From positions 8,477 to 72,476 of the forward strand of contig CAZJLO010000004.1 in the NCBI GenBank assembly GCA_964547105.1: a DNA stretch of 64,000 bases, in the 5' to 3' direction. Both the position numbers and the translations under genes were made by a program. Source of the stretch: RXOA01 sp964547105. GTDB lineage: Bacteria; Bipolaricaulota; Bipolaricaulia; UBA7950; UBA9294. Shown piece after piece: positions 33,757-43,311 of this stretch. Position 1 is the stretch's first letter; the number at the start of each line of letters is the position of its first letter. The notes under the pieces were generated by a model. The model was not told where the DNA came from, did not search any database, and saw only the letters and a list, made by a program, of their open reading frames with translations.

Positions 33757-34029
33757 TTAGACTCCTCGGATGCCCAACCTCTGGATCAGCGCTTTGTAAG
33801 CGTCGAGGTCACGGCGTTTCAGATACTTCATATGTCGGCGCCGTTGGCCGACCATTTTCCGGAGCCCGCGCTGGGAACTGAAGTCCTTGCGATGTATGTT
33901 GAGGTGCTCCGTAACTTGATGGATGCGCTCGGTGAGGAGCGCGATTTGTACGATCGCCGATCCGGTGTCCGTACCGGACAGACCATACTCCTTGATCAGT
34001 TGTTCTTTTCGATCCGTCGTCAAACCCAT
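33757..34029 (-). CDS. rpsO: 30S ribosomal protein S15
   Basis: A 90-residue ribosomal protein that binds 16S rRNA. It begins MGLTTDRKEQLIKEYG and has SQRGLRKMVGQRRRHMKYL, both diagnostic. ATG 34029 follows GGGAGG at good distance and gives the standard length; a longer in-frame start adds six unconserved residues. Followed directly by pnp. Confidence 0.98.
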   Translation of the reverse strand: MGLTTDRKEQLIKEYGLSGTDTGSAIVQIALLTERIHQVTEHLNIHRKDFSSQRGLRKMVGQRRRHMKYLKRRDLDAYKALIQRLGIRGV

Positions 34030-34091
34030 GATATCCTCCCTTGTCACCCGATTCCCAGCTGCGGTCTTCCGCGGCCGGAGAAAGGGTCGAT

Positions 34092-35366
34092 TCAGCCGAC
34101 CAACCGGCTGCCGATCCTTCTTGCTTCGGCGCGTATCTTCTCCTCGTCGAGCGTAAGGAGTTCGCCGTTTCGAAGAAGCGGTCGGCCATCTACGAAAACA
34201 TCAGTCACACTCGCGGGGTCCGATGCATAGACCACCGAACTGAGCGGACGGTGCACAGGCATCGTCGGACATCGTTCGAGGTCGATCAACACAAGATCCG
34301 CCAGAGTCCCTACTCCCAGAGCACCGGCGTTGGTTCCGCATGCCGCTGCTCCATTCAACGTCGCCAGCTTGAATGCATCCTCGGCATTCAACGCCGTTGG
34401 GTCTTGCCGAGAAGCCTTCTGCAGCAGGACCGCCAATCGCAGTTCGCGCAACATGTCCAGATTGTTGTTGGAAGCGGCGCCGTCCGTTCCGATAGCCACA
34501 GGAATATCGTGACGGAAGAGCAAATCAAGCGGAGCGATTCCGCTGCCCAGTTTTGCATTACTTGCCGGACAGTGAATCACGGTGACATGGCCGCCTGCCA
34601 GTCGATCGATATCTTCCAGGTCTACATGGACACAATGCGCAGCCAATGTCGGAACCGAGAAGACTCCCAACCGCTCCAATTCCGCGACCGGAGTCCGTCC
34701 GTGGCTACTGCGCCAATCATCTACCTCCTTTTTCGTCTCGCAAACATGTGTATGGATTGCAACATTATACTGGTTCGCGAGAGCGACTGCTCTACGCCAG
34801 ATCTCCTCGCCGCACGTATAAATGGCATGCGGTGCGACGGCCATCCGAATCCGATCATTCGCTTCGCCGTGCAGCGCGTGGAGCAGATGTTCGGTGCGAT
34901 CGATTTCCTGTCGCCCATGCTGATCCAGGCGATCGGCAATCATCCCGTAGGAAAGAAGGGCGCGCAGCCCACCTTCGGCCACGGCGCGAGCGATTGCCTC
35001 GACGTGGAAATACATGTCGACAAACTGGGTCGTTCCGCTCTGGAGCATCTCCACCTGAGCAAGCAGGGTGCCCCAGTAGATGTCATCTTCGGTCAGCTTG
35101 GCTTCGGCTGGCCAGATTGCTTGTTCGAGCCACGTCTGCAGCGGGACATCGTCGGCGATTCCCCGAAGCAATGTCATCGGGGCGTGACCGTGGGCGTTTA
35201 CAAGCCCCGGGATGGCCAATTTTCCCGCCCCGTCAAGGATGTCGTCGCCGTCTTTGGGGACCATCGGAGATGGCGAAATCGCCGTGATGTACTTCCCGTC
35301 GATACGAATATCGATAGGCAGGTCCTGGTGCGCAATCGTCCGTACATCCCTGAGAACAGTTCCCAT
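34092..35366 (-). CDS. mtaD: 5-methylthioadenosine/S-adenosylhomocysteine deaminase
   Basis: A 424-residue amidohydrolase of the MtaD/TrzN group. NAHGHAPMTLLRG is the HxH metal site, VAPHAIYTC and HTHVCETKKEV the second half, HCPASNAKLGSG and GTDGAASNNNLDM the substrate/metal region. It probably deaminates MTA or SAH (or a related adenosine), helping purine recycling. ATG 35366 is the first start consistent with the family; a long upstream extension is spurious. A TTGCGG-17-TATACT promoter lies about 40 bases upstream. Confidence 0.93.
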   Translation of the reverse strand: MGTVLRDVRTIAHQDLPIDIRIDGKYITAISPSPMVPKDGDDILDGAGKLAIPGLVNAHGHAPMTLLRGIADDVPLQTWLEQAIWPAEAKLTEDDIYWGTLLAQVEMLQSGTTQFVDMYFHVEAIARAVAEGGLRALLSYGMIADRLDQHGRQEIDRTEHLLHALHGEANDRIRMAVAPHAIYTCGEEIWRRAVALANQYNVAIHTHVCETKKEVDDWRSSHGRTPVAELERLGVFSVPTLAAHCVHVDLEDIDRLAGGHVTVIHCPASNAKLGSGIAPLDLLFRHDIPVAIGTDGAASNNNLDMLRELRLAVLLQKASRQDPTALNAEDAFKLATLNGAAACGTNAGALGVGTLADLVLIDLERCPTMPVHRPLSSVVYASDPASVTDVFVDGRPLLRNGELLTLDEEKIRAEARRIGSRLVG

Positions 35367-35403
35367 CTTTAAGAGGTTGGGCGGCCTTCCATGATTCGAC
35401 GGG

Positions 35404-35432
35404 AGTATAGGTGATGCGTCGGTTTGCCGCAA
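35404..35432 (-). promoter_or_regulatory. Promoter of the mtaD-rpsO-pnp-M16-coaD run
   Basis: Minus strand TTGCGG, 17 bases, TATACT; the -10 is near consensus and the -35 moderate. It lies in the 120-base divergent region between mtaD and yraN. Confidence 0.55.
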
Positions 35433-35486
35433 CATCGGCGGTTCGCTGTAGAACCTCCTATGGGGTACAGTAGGATCAGACCCTTC

Positions 35487-35867
35487 ATGATCATGAACGA
35501 TAACACAGTCAAAGAAGTCCTGGGACGTGTGGGCGAAGACACAGCCTGCCGGGTTCTCCGACAGCGGGGGTACCGGATCGTCGCTCGCAATTGGAGCTGC
35601 CGATTCGGTGAGATCGACATCATCGCCCGGCAGGGAGACGTCCTTGCCTTTGTCGAAGTCAAACTTCGCACCCGCAACGACTTCGGCGGAGCGTTGGCGG
35701 CCGTGACGCCGAGAAAACAGGCGCGGATCATCGCGGCGGCGCGCTGCTTTATTGCCCAGACGCAATCCGATCTTCCGGCTCGCTTCGATGTGGTTGCGAT
35801 CGATGGCGGAGACGTCCGTCTGATTGAGGCGGCTTTTGAGGAGGATGGATGTTCGCTCGGACGCTGA
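35487..35867 (+). CDS. yraN: YraN/UPF0102 endonuclease-like protein
   Basis: About 126 residues of the UPF0102 family with a restriction-endonuclease-like core: GRVGEDTACRVLRQRGYRI, NWSCRFGEIDIIAR and LAFVEVKLR (the D..ExK-type residues). Function is not established. Its partner comM follows with an overlap, as in many bacteria. ATG 35487 is chosen as nearest to the conserved start; no strong ribosome site separates it from 35493 or 35460. Confidence 0.92.
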   Translation: MIMNDNTVKEVLGRVGEDTACRVLRQRGYRIVARNWSCRFGEIDIIARQGDVLAFVEVKLRTRNDFGGALAAVTPRKQARIIAAARCFIAQTQSDLPARFDVVAIDGGDVRLIEAAFEEDGCSLGR

Positions 35868-37387
35868 GCGCGGTGGTCGTGGGGATGGATGCTGAAACGG
35901 TGGATGTTCAGTGCGATTCGGCCAGCGGACTGCCGGCGTTCCAGGTGGTTGGACTGCCGGAGAAGGAAGTCACCGAGAGCCGTGATCGTATCCGAAGCGC
36001 CATTCGGAATATGGGGTTTCAATTTCCGGCGGGACGAATCACAGCCAATCTCGCTCCTGCTGATGTCCGCAAAGAGGGGGTGGGGCTCGATCTCGCGATC
36101 GCCTTGGCAATTCTGATCGCTTCTCAGCAGATCGTCCCTCAGCATCTGGACTGGCTGTGGCTAGGGGAACTAGGCTTGAACGGCAAGCTTCGCGCCGTAC
36201 GTGGCGTTCTCGCCGTGGCGCTGGCAGCCCGCGAGCACGGGATTGGCGCGCTTGTCGTCCCGATGGAGAACGCGCGTGAGGCGGCGCTTGTCGACGGGCT
36301 TGATGTTTTCGCAATCGAGGACCTTTCACGTGCGGCTGCGCTTGCGTCCGGCCATCTGTCACTGGAGCCGGTTCACGTCGATCGCGAGGCGTTGCTTCGA
36401 TCCAATGCCAGGCGCGGGGCCGATGGCTCGGATCTGGCGTCGGTGCGAGGTCAGCTTCAGGCGAAGCGGGCACTGGAAATCGCGGCAGCGGGAGGTCACA
36501 ACCTTCTTCTGATCGGCCCCCCCGGAGCGGGAAAGAGCATGCTTGCCCGCTGCCTTCCGGGGATCCTTCCCGATCTGTCGTTTGCCGAGGCGCTTGAGGT
36601 CACTCGGCTCTACAGCGTGGCCGGCTTGCTCGAGCATGGTGTGGCCCTCCAGTCGGAACGACCGTTTCGGTCGCCGCACCATACGATCTCCTATGCGGGG
36701 ATGGTCGGTGGAGGACACGGGATTCCCGGCCCTGGCGAGATCACGCTTGCGCATCACGGCGTGCTGTTTCTTGACGAACTTCCGGAATTCGATCGTCGCG
36801 TGCTGGAAACCCTCCGTCAGCCGCTGGAGGAAGGATCGATCCTCCTGTCGCGAGCGGGTGTTTCGGTACGCTACCCGTGCACGGTGATGCTGGTTGCGGC
36901 GATGAATCCGTGCCCGTGCGGGTTTCTCGGCGATTCGCATCGGGAGTGCACGTGTACCGCACACCAAATCCGGCGCTACCATCAGAAGATCTCCGGACCA
37001 TTCCTTGATCGTGTCGATTTGGTTGTTCCAGTACCAAGGCTGTCGCGTGACGAGTTAACGGATGCCACGCCCGGCGAGCGCTCGTCCGCCGTCCGCGCTA
37101 GAGTGGATTCGGCCCGACGGGTACAATGGAAGCGTATGATGGATTCAGGGCGGCACACGAACGCTCGGCTCACGTCTCCCGAGTTGGTGGAGCACTGTTC
37201 GCTTCGACCGGAGGCGAAAATGCTTCTGGAACGGGCGATCGAGAGATACAGGCTAAGTGGTCGCGGATATGTTCGGGTCCTGAGGGTTGCTCGCACGATA
37301 GCGGACCTGGAAGGAGCCAGCCATCTTGCCGTCGAACACATTGCCGAAGCAGTCCAGTATCGGTCCATTGTCGGTGAGACCGTGTAG
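35849..37387 (+). CDS. comM: ComM/YifB-type Mg-chelatase-like AAA ATPase
   Basis: A 512-residue protein. It has the N-terminal ComM domain (MFARTLSAVVVGMDAETVDVQ, LAPADVRKEGVGLDLAIAL), an AAA+ core with Walker A IGPPGAGKSMLARCLPG and Walker B GVLFLDELPEF, and a C-terminal domain ending with the usual RVLRVARTIADLEG. ComM is a branch-migration helicase aiding integration of DNA during natural transformation. The gene overlaps yraN by 19 bases with a GAGGAGG site before the ATG. Confidence 0.96.
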   Translation: MFARTLSAVVVGMDAETVDVQCDSASGLPAFQVVGLPEKEVTESRDRIRSAIRNMGFQFPAGRITANLAPADVRKEGVGLDLAIALAILIASQQIVPQHLDWLWLGELGLNGKLRAVRGVLAVALAAREHGIGALVVPMENAREAALVDGLDVFAIEDLSRAAALASGHLSLEPVHVDREALLRSNARRGADGSDLASVRGQLQAKRALEIAAAGGHNLLLIGPPGAGKSMLARCLPGILPDLSFAEALEVTRLYSVAGLLEHGVALQSERPFRSPHHTISYAGMVGGGHGIPGPGEITLAHHGVLFLDELPEFDRRVLETLRQPLEEGSILLSRAGVSVRYPCTVMLVAAMNPCPCGFLGDSHRECTCTAHQIRRYHQKISGPFLDRVDLVVPVPRLSRDELTDATPGERSSAVRARVDSARRVQWKRMMDSGRHTNARLTSPELVEHCSLRPEAKMLLERAIERYRLSGRGYVRVLRVARTIADLEGASHLAVEHIAEAVQYRSIVGETV

Positions 37388-37397
37388 AGGAGGGAGC

Positions 37398-39590
37398 ATG
37401 AGACGTTTTTCCGTAGCGCTATCCCTTGTGGTTCTGTTTGCTGCATCCTGCTATGCGGTGGACTATCCACTTACCGTGGCCGGTGTCGAAGTCGAAGGTG
37501 CGGTCAATATCCGGAGGACTCAGATCCTGCGGGAGATTGCGTTTGACAAGAACGACGTCATCGAGGAAGCGGAGATCAGCACTGCCTCGCAGGCGGTCTA
37601 CGATTTAGGGTGGTTCTCCGAAGTGCTTCCCGAAGTTCGTGAGGATGGGACAGTCGTCTTCGAAGTGGTCGAGTATCCTCTCATCGAACGGATCGAGATT
37701 GCCGGCAACATCAACACGGAAGAAATGTCGATCTTTGGCTGGACCTTCTATGAAGGCCCGATCCTCCCAACTTCAAGAATCGAGCGCATCCTCCGCAACC
37801 ATGACATCAAAGTGGGCGAGGTCCTCAACAAGCCCGAACTTGATCTTGCCGTTGATGAGATTCTCGAGACCTACCGTGGAAAGGGGTACCAGCTTGTTAC
37901 GATCCCAACCGTAACATCGGGCTCCACCGTCCGCATCGAGATTCTCGAGGGGAGGATCGAACGAAACGTGATCAGCGGACTGGTCACCGTACCGCGTGAA
38001 CTGGCCCGTGGCATGATTGAGGTTCCGGAGGGGGACGTGCTACAGGATGCCGCGTTCCAGTCCTCGGCAGCTAAATTGTTGTCCACCATTTACTTCGAAG
38101 ATGTTGACATCGCGTTGGAGGCGGGAACGCAGCCGGATTCCGTGCAATTGGTTTGGCAGCTACAGGAGCGACAGCTACTTGGCGAACCGGTTCTAGCATC
38201 CGCCGTGTCTCTCCGGGGGATCACCGTCTTCCCGGAGCGACTGGTCGAAGGAACACTCGCTCCTCTTCCTGAAGGTGGAGAAGTCGGCAACTACGCGTTG
38301 CTGGAAGCGCTCGCTGGTGTGTACGACCTCTACTATCGCACCGGCTACATCATGGTTCGGTTCGTGGTGGAAGATGCTGTCGACGGAGTGCTGAACATCC
38401 GGGTGGAGGAAGGTGTCATCGGATCGATCCAGGTTTCGGGCAACGAGCGGACGCGAGCGGATGTCGTTCTGAGAAACCTCGAGTTGTACGAGGGTGAGGT
38501 GCTCAATCGATCCAGATTGGCTGTCTCATACCAGACGCTGATGGCGCTGGGGTACTTCGATGCGATTGACATGGTCCCTGCCTGGGTGGACGGTGCAGTG
38601 GACGTGGCGATCGACGTGATCGAGACCGAGAAATTTGGCGGATTCAACGGATCGATGGCGTTCTCTCCCGACACCGGAGGGCTTGTTGGGACGCTGGAGT
38701 ACCATCAACTGAACCTCCTGGGAACGGGACAGGACCTCACGGTTTCGTACGACCGCGGATTGGTGGGCGACGCGTCGGCGGTTTGGGATGTCGGCTACAG
38801 CACCGTCTCCTTCTTCCCCGATTTCGACCGAGTCGGACTGAGTCTGTACCGGGAGAGCGAAGAGAGGACGATCGACGAAGAGACGACCCAAGTCACCACG
38901 GCTGGAGGACGAGTCGCGGTGAGCTACCCGTGGGCGGACTATCTCGATCTGGACCTGGCGTTCAAGCACGAGAACGTCCAGAACGGGGAAGATGAACCGT
39001 GGATCCCGATTGAGGCGATCAGTGTCGGGATGTCCTTCAATGACTCGAACAACTACAGCTTCCCGACCAATGGCAGACGGGTTGCCGTGTCCATGGAGCA
39101 GGCGGGCCGATTCGCCCCGGGTGAGGCGTACACCAAATTCGATGTCTCGTGGGCGAGATACTTCCCACTCCGCTTTGATCTGCCCTACCTTGCCGATCGA
39201 GATCAAGCGGTAGCGATAAGGATGGTCGGCGGATGGGGAATCGATCTTCCGACATCAGTGCTGTACGACATCGGCGGGGCGACGACGATTCGCGGAGCGG
39301 AGACGGACATCACAGGGCAGCTTCTCATGGGAAACGTCGAGTACCGCGTGAAACTGATCGAAGGAATGACGGCCGCCCTGTTTGTTGATGGCGGAGTCGA
39401 CTTCGGAAACTTGCTTGACTGCGAATCGGAACAGAGCTCGCTCGCCGCTTCCACCAAGATGGCGATCGGCGCGGAATTCTCGATCGACGCCGCGGGGATG
39501 CTTGTACGGCTTGATGTTGCATGGGTGTTTGAAGATGGGAAGCTCGGGGCGGCGCCGAAGTTTGAATTCGGATTCGGCCCGATGTTCTAG
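37398..39590 (+). CDS. bamA: Outer-membrane assembly factor BamA (Omp85)
   Basis: A 730-residue protein. Signal peptide RFSVALSLVVLFAASCYA, then a series of POTRA domains (VAGVEVEGAVNIRRTQIL, ERIEIAGNINTEEMS, IGSIQVSGNERTRADVVL are POTRA starts), then an Omp85 beta-barrel. Typical barrel elements include GGATTIRGAE, corresponding to the conserved VRGF/Y-type loop, and a terminal aromatic (FGPMF). It inserts outer-membrane proteins, direct evidence for a diderm envelope. ATG 37398 follows GAGGAGGGA. Followed by ompH and fabZ, the usual Gram-negative order without lpx genes. Confidence 0.93.
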   Translation: MRRFSVALSLVVLFAASCYAVDYPLTVAGVEVEGAVNIRRTQILREIAFDKNDVIEEAEISTASQAVYDLGWFSEVLPEVREDGTVVFEVVEYPLIERIEIAGNINTEEMSIFGWTFYEGPILPTSRIERILRNHDIKVGEVLNKPELDLAVDEILETYRGKGYQLVTIPTVTSGSTVRIEILEGRIERNVISGLVTVPRELARGMIEVPEGDVLQDAAFQSSAAKLLSTIYFEDVDIALEAGTQPDSVQLVWQLQERQLLGEPVLASAVSLRGITVFPERLVEGTLAPLPEGGEVGNYALLEALAGVYDLYYRTGYIMVRFVVEDAVDGVLNIRVEEGVIGSIQVSGNERTRADVVLRNLELYEGEVLNRSRLAVSYQTLMALGYFDAIDMVPAWVDGAVDVAIDVIETEKFGGFNGSMAFSPDTGGLVGTLEYHQLNLLGTGQDLTVSYDRGLVGDASAVWDVGYSTVSFFPDFDRVGLSLYRESEERTIDEETTQVTTAGGRVAVSYPWADYLDLDLAFKHENVQNGEDEPWIPIEAISVGMSFNDSNNYSFPTNGRRVAVSMEQAGRFAPGEAYTKFDVSWARYFPLRFDLPYLADRDQAVAIRMVGGWGIDLPTSVLYDIGGATTIRGAETDITGQLLMGNVEYRVKLIEGMTAALFVDGGVDFGNLLDCESEQSSLAASTKMAIGAEFSIDAAGMLVRLDVAWVFEDGKLGAAPKFEFGFGPMF

Positions 39591-39658
39591 AGTAAGATGC
39601 GTGGCACATCGGTGGTGCCGCCACCTGAATCGTGGCGAAAGAGCAAGGAGGAACGGAC

Positions 39659-40411
39659 ATGTCGAAGAACGCACTTGTGGTCTCGATTCTGGCGCTGATT
39701 GTTGCGGTCGGCGCTCTCATTCTGCCGTTTGTTATTCCTGGAGAGGACGGGGCAGCGGTCGTCGATCTCTCGTCTGTGGAGCAGCGGCTTGAGGCGCTGG
39801 AAAGCGCGCCGACAAGCGGACTCAAGGTTGGGTACGTTAACATCACCGACGTAGCAAAGGGAGCGTTCTATCCTCTGGCCGACGATGAACGGGCGCTTGC
39901 GACAAGCCTCTCCGATCAGCGAAGCCAGCTTCAGGGGTCGCTGCAGCGCGGCGAGATCTCGGAGACTGAGTATGTGTCAAGGAGCCAAGAGATCCGCGCC
40001 CAGCTTCTTCGAGCGCAGGTCAGCACGCTGTCGTCGACGCTGGCGGAGATGCTTCAAGCGGACGATCTGATGTCGTCGACGGATCGGGTCACGGCTCTGC
40101 AGATGCAGGAAGCGATCTCGCAATACGGAACGCTGATCGATCAACTGCTTTCGATGGTTCTGTTGGGAACGACCAGCTCCGAGATCCTCGAAGCGAACAT
40201 CAACCAGGCGGAATCCCAATTCCAGTCCGTTGACGGCCTGGTCACGCAGCTTGTCGGGTCGATCATCGGTACCCAGGCAAGAGCGTTCGCGATCGAGAGC
40301 GGCTTCGATCTTGTTCTTGTCGAGGAGTCAAGCTTGATTTTCGGTGATCCGGCAGCGACCGAAGATCTCAGCAGCAGCCTGGTCGAACGGATTGACACCA
40401 TCCTCGAATAG
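39659..40411 (+). CDS. OmpH/Skp-like periplasmic protein
   Basis: A 250-residue protein with one N-terminal hydrophobic segment (ALVVSILALIVAVGALILPFVI), then the Skp/OmpH-like start KVGYVNITDVAKG followed by a long Gln/Ser/Leu-rich helical region, and ending with a strand (FDLVLVEESSLIF). Skp chaperones escort unfolded outer-membrane proteins to BamA, encoded just upstream. It is longer than E. coli Skp and may stay membrane-anchored. ATG follows AAGGAGG. Confidence 0.82.
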   Translation: MSKNALVVSILALIVAVGALILPFVIPGEDGAAVVDLSSVEQRLEALESAPTSGLKVGYVNITDVAKGAFYPLADDERALATSLSDQRSQLQGSLQRGEISETEYVSRSQEIRAQLLRAQVSTLSSTLAEMLQADDLMSSTDRVTALQMQEAISQYGTLIDQLLSMVLLGTTSSEILEANINQAESQFQSVDGLVTQLVGSIIGTQARAFAIESGFDLVLVEESSLIFGDPAATEDLSSSLVERIDTILE

Positions 40412-40422
40412 GAAGGTCTACC

Positions 40423-40869
40423 GTGGAGATGATCGAGGAAATCCGAAAACGGATTCCGACGCGATATCCATACTTGATGGTCGACCGCGTGCTCGAAGAG
40501 TCGGCGACCATCATCGTTGCCGTGAAGAACGTCACGATCAACGAGCCGTTCTTCCAAGGGCATTTCCCGGAGCCGATGGCCCCGATCATGCCGGGAACCT
40601 TGATCCTTGAGTCGATGGCGCAGGTTTCCGGGTTGTTCGCATCCCAGGAAGGCCGGGAGGGGTATCTCGTGGCCGTCGATCGCGCCAAGTTCAGGCGCAA
40701 AGTCGTTCCGGGCGACCAGCTTATCATACGAGCTGTGCTTGTTCGTCGAAAGGCGGCACTGCTCCAAACCGAAGTAGAGGTCCATGTGCGCACACCGCGT
40801 GCGGAGGGCGAAGCGGATGCCAACGACGCTCTGGCGGCGGCTGCACGGATTTCTCTGATGGCACCTTGA
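40423..40869 (+). CDS. fabZ: 3-hydroxyacyl-ACP dehydratase FabZ
   Basis: A 148-residue hot-dog-fold dehydratase of fatty-acid synthesis. RIPTRYPYLMVDRV, GHFPEPMAPIMPGTLILESMAQ (catalytic His and Glu) and FRRKVVPGDQL are characteristic; two residues are inserted in the usual GHFPGxPVMPG loop. GTG 40423 has AGGAAGG at good spacing; ATG 40429 is the alternative. Its place after bamA-ompH matches many diderms. Confidence 0.95.
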   Translation: MEMIEEIRKRIPTRYPYLMVDRVLEESATIIVAVKNVTINEPFFQGHFPEPMAPIMPGTLILESMAQVSGLFASQEGREGYLVAVDRAKFRRKVVPGDQLIIRAVLVRRKAALLQTEVEVHVRTPRAEGEADANDALAAAARISLMAP

Positions 40870-40876
40870 GGAAAGT

Positions 40877-41782
40877 ATGGCACATCGCGTGATCGAGTGT
40901 GTTCCAAACGTCAGCGAAGGCAGGGATCGAGGAGCGGTGGAAGCGATTGCCGCCGCGGCAACCGGAGCGGGATGCCGGGTGATCGATGTAAGTTCGGACC
41001 CAGACCACAATCGCACTGTGATCACGTTGGTCGGCGACGATTTGGGATTGGAGCAGGGTGTGCTGCGGTTGGTCGAGGAAGCCGTGGCGCGGATCGATTT
41101 GACGAAGCATCGGGGGGCGCACCCCCGGATGGGCGCTGTGGACGTCATCCCGTTCATTCCCGTGACCGGCGCAACCATGGAAGAGTGTGTGGCCCTCTCT
41201 CACCGGGTAGGTGTTTCGATTTCAGAGCGATTCGGGATCCCTGTGTTCTTGTACGAGGAATCGGCGACGACCCCCGAGCGTCGAAATCTTGCGAAGATTC
41301 GTAGCGGTGAGTTCGAAGGACTGGGGGAGAAACTCGCTGACGAGCAGTGGACCCCCGACTATGGTCCGAAAGCTCCCCATCCCAGCGCCGGGGCCGTCGC
41401 TGTCGGCGCACGGGAGTTTCTCGTTGCTTTCAACGTCAATCTGGCAACCGGGGATCTGTCGGTCGCAAAGAAGATCGCCGCCGCGGTCCGCCATTCGAGC
41501 GGAGGGCTGCGGTATGTCAAGGCGCTCGGATTGTCGCTTGAAGAGCGAGGAATCGTCCAGGTGTCGATGAATCTGACCAATTTCCGTAAGACCCCAGTGC
41601 TTCGAGTGTTCGACATGATCCGCCGCGAAGCGGAGCGAATGGGGGTTCTGGTTCTTGAAAGCGAGATCATCGGGAAGATCCCTCGGCAAGCGTTGGTTGA
41701 TGCGGCAATCTCCAGCCTGCAGGTGAGGTCGTTTGACCTGTCGATGATCCTCGAGGAGGGGATCGAAGAGGGGTTGCGGTGA
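40877..41782 (+). CDS. ftcD: Glutamate formimidoyltransferase (monofunctional FtcD)
   Basis: A 301-residue formiminotransferase that moves the formimino group from formiminoglutamate (histidine breakdown) to tetrahydrofolate. Recognisable are IECVPNVSEGRD at the start, DVSSDPDHNRTVITLVG, HRGAHPRMGAVDVIPF and FNVNLATGD. The cyclodeaminase domain of animal FTCD is absent. No hut genes are nearby; it is lodged between fabZ and murD with 7 bases to the former and a GTGA overlap with the latter, an unusual location. Confidence 0.94.
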   Translation: MAHRVIECVPNVSEGRDRGAVEAIAAAATGAGCRVIDVSSDPDHNRTVITLVGDDLGLEQGVLRLVEEAVARIDLTKHRGAHPRMGAVDVIPFIPVTGATMEECVALSHRVGVSISERFGIPVFLYEESATTPERRNLAKIRSGEFEGLGEKLADEQWTPDYGPKAPHPSAGAVAVGAREFLVAFNVNLATGDLSVAKKIAAAVRHSSGGLRYVKALGLSLEERGIVQVSMNLTNFRKTPVLRVFDMIRREAERMGVLVLESEIIGKIPRQALVDAAISSLQVRSFDLSMILEEGIEEGLR

Positions 41783-43116
41783 TCTTCGACGATCGTTCCG
41801 TGCGGCAGATTGCGGTCATGGGCTATGGCCGAACCGGGCAAGCGGTTGTTCGATTCTTGACTGCGGTTGCGCCGGCGACAAACATCCTTGTCAGTGAGCG
41901 GGGAATTCTCGCGGACGCCGATCGGGATCGCCTGCGATGCCAAGGCGTTCGGTTTGAAGAAGGGGAGCACCGCCCCTCGTTTCTTCGTGACGCGGACCTG
42001 GTGATCCTCAGTCCGGGCGTTCGGCCTACGCTTCCTGCGATCGATCAGGCACGAAAGCGGGGAACACCGGTCATTTCGGAACTCGACCTTGGCTCGATGC
42101 TGGTCGATCCGGAGAGAATTGTCGCGGTAACGGGAACGAACGGGAAATCCTCAACCGTCGAACTGATCAGCCGCTTGCTGTGCCGAGCGGGGCATCGAGC
42201 CGTGGTAGCGGGGAATATCGGGACACCGTTGGTCGAGCTTCTGACTCCTCCTGTGAAGCCGGAGATGTTCGTTGTCGAAGCGAGCAGCTTCCAGCTTGAG
42301 CAGAGTGTGCGCTTCCACCCTCACGTGGCTGTGTGGCTCAATCTGACCCCGGATCACTTGTCGCGCCATGGGTCGATGGCGGCATACGCCAACGCGAAGA
42401 AGAGAATCTTCGCGCATCAGCGAGTGGGGGATTGGCGGATTGTCCCCCCCGATTTCGCCGCAGAGATGAAGTCGGCCGGCATTCATGTCGAGTTGTTTGC
42501 GGCGGCGCAGGTTCCCACCGCCGGCGAGTGGCAATGGATCACCAACCTTTCGGATCATCAGCGAAGCAATCTTGCCGCGGCCGTGTCGGCCTGCCGTGCC
42601 GTGGACGGCGACTTTCGTCTTGAAGAAGCGGATGAGGCGATCGTTCGAGATGTCGCCGGGCTTCCGTACCGGATGCAGGTGCTGGAGCCGATCGGCGGCG
42701 TAGAAGTCATCAACGACTCCAAGTCGACCAATGCCGGGTCAACCCTTGCCGCCATAGCTAGTATGAAGCGCCCGATCGTGCTGCTGCTCGGAGGGCGCCA
42801 GAAGCATGGCGGTTATGATCGTTTGTTCGATGAGCTTCGATTGCGCGGATCGACGCTTCACGGATTGGTGTTGTTCGGTGAAGCGGGTCCGGAATTCTGC
42901 GAGATGGCTGCTGAGGCCGGGATAAGCCATCCGCTGCTTGAGTGCGTCGAGTCTTTGCCGGCGGCCGTCGATGTCGCCCTTGCCGTGGCACGGGCTGGCG
43001 ATGCTATCTTGTTCTCTCCGGGCTGCTCCAGCTTCGATCACTACCGCGATTACCTTCAGCGCGGGGCCGAGTTCTCAAGGCTGATTGACGATCGAAGGCG
43101 AACGGTCCTCCACTGA
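41779..43116 (+). CDS. murD: UDP-N-acetylmuramoylalanine-D-glutamate ligase
   Basis: A 445-residue Mur ligase adding D-Glu to UDP-MurNAc-Ala. It shows an N-terminal Rossmann part (VMGYGRTGQAVVRFL), the ATP loop TGTNGKSSTVELI, VVEASSFQLE, LNLTPDHLSRHGSM and NDSKSTNAGSTLAAI, all specific to MurD. The GTG start overlaps the ftcD stop. First gene of the partial dcw cluster here; mraY, murE and murF are not in the window. Confidence 0.97.
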   Translation: MIFDDRSVRQIAVMGYGRTGQAVVRFLTAVAPATNILVSERGILADADRDRLRCQGVRFEEGEHRPSFLRDADLVILSPGVRPTLPAIDQARKRGTPVISELDLGSMLVDPERIVAVTGTNGKSSTVELISRLLCRAGHRAVVAGNIGTPLVELLTPPVKPEMFVVEASSFQLEQSVRFHPHVAVWLNLTPDHLSRHGSMAAYANAKKRIFAHQRVGDWRIVPPDFAAEMKSAGIHVELFAAAQVPTAGEWQWITNLSDHQRSNLAAAVSACRAVDGDFRLEEADEAIVRDVAGLPYRMQVLEPIGGVEVINDSKSTNAGSTLAAIASMKRPIVLLLGGRQKHGGYDRLFDELRLRGSTLHGLVLFGEAGPEFCEMAAEAGISHPLLECVESLPAAVDVALAVARAGDAILFSPGCSSFDHYRDYLQRGAEFSRLIDDRRRTVLH

Positions 43117-43311
43117 CGTTCCTTTCGTCTGCCGCTTGCGGGACATTGGTCCGGCAAGAACGGCCCAGTTCTGCATCCCCTGTACGACAGCGTTCCTTTC
43201 GCCGAAAGGACATTCGACGTATTCGTTGGTTGGCGCACACGAATGCGGCAATCGCGTCGCGTGCTTTCCAGCCGGGAGCCCGGCGAGCGTGCCGCCAGCG
43301 GGGGGAGAAGG

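Noticed and set aside
32529..33881. 450-codon plus-strand frame
   Set aside because: Antisense to pnp.
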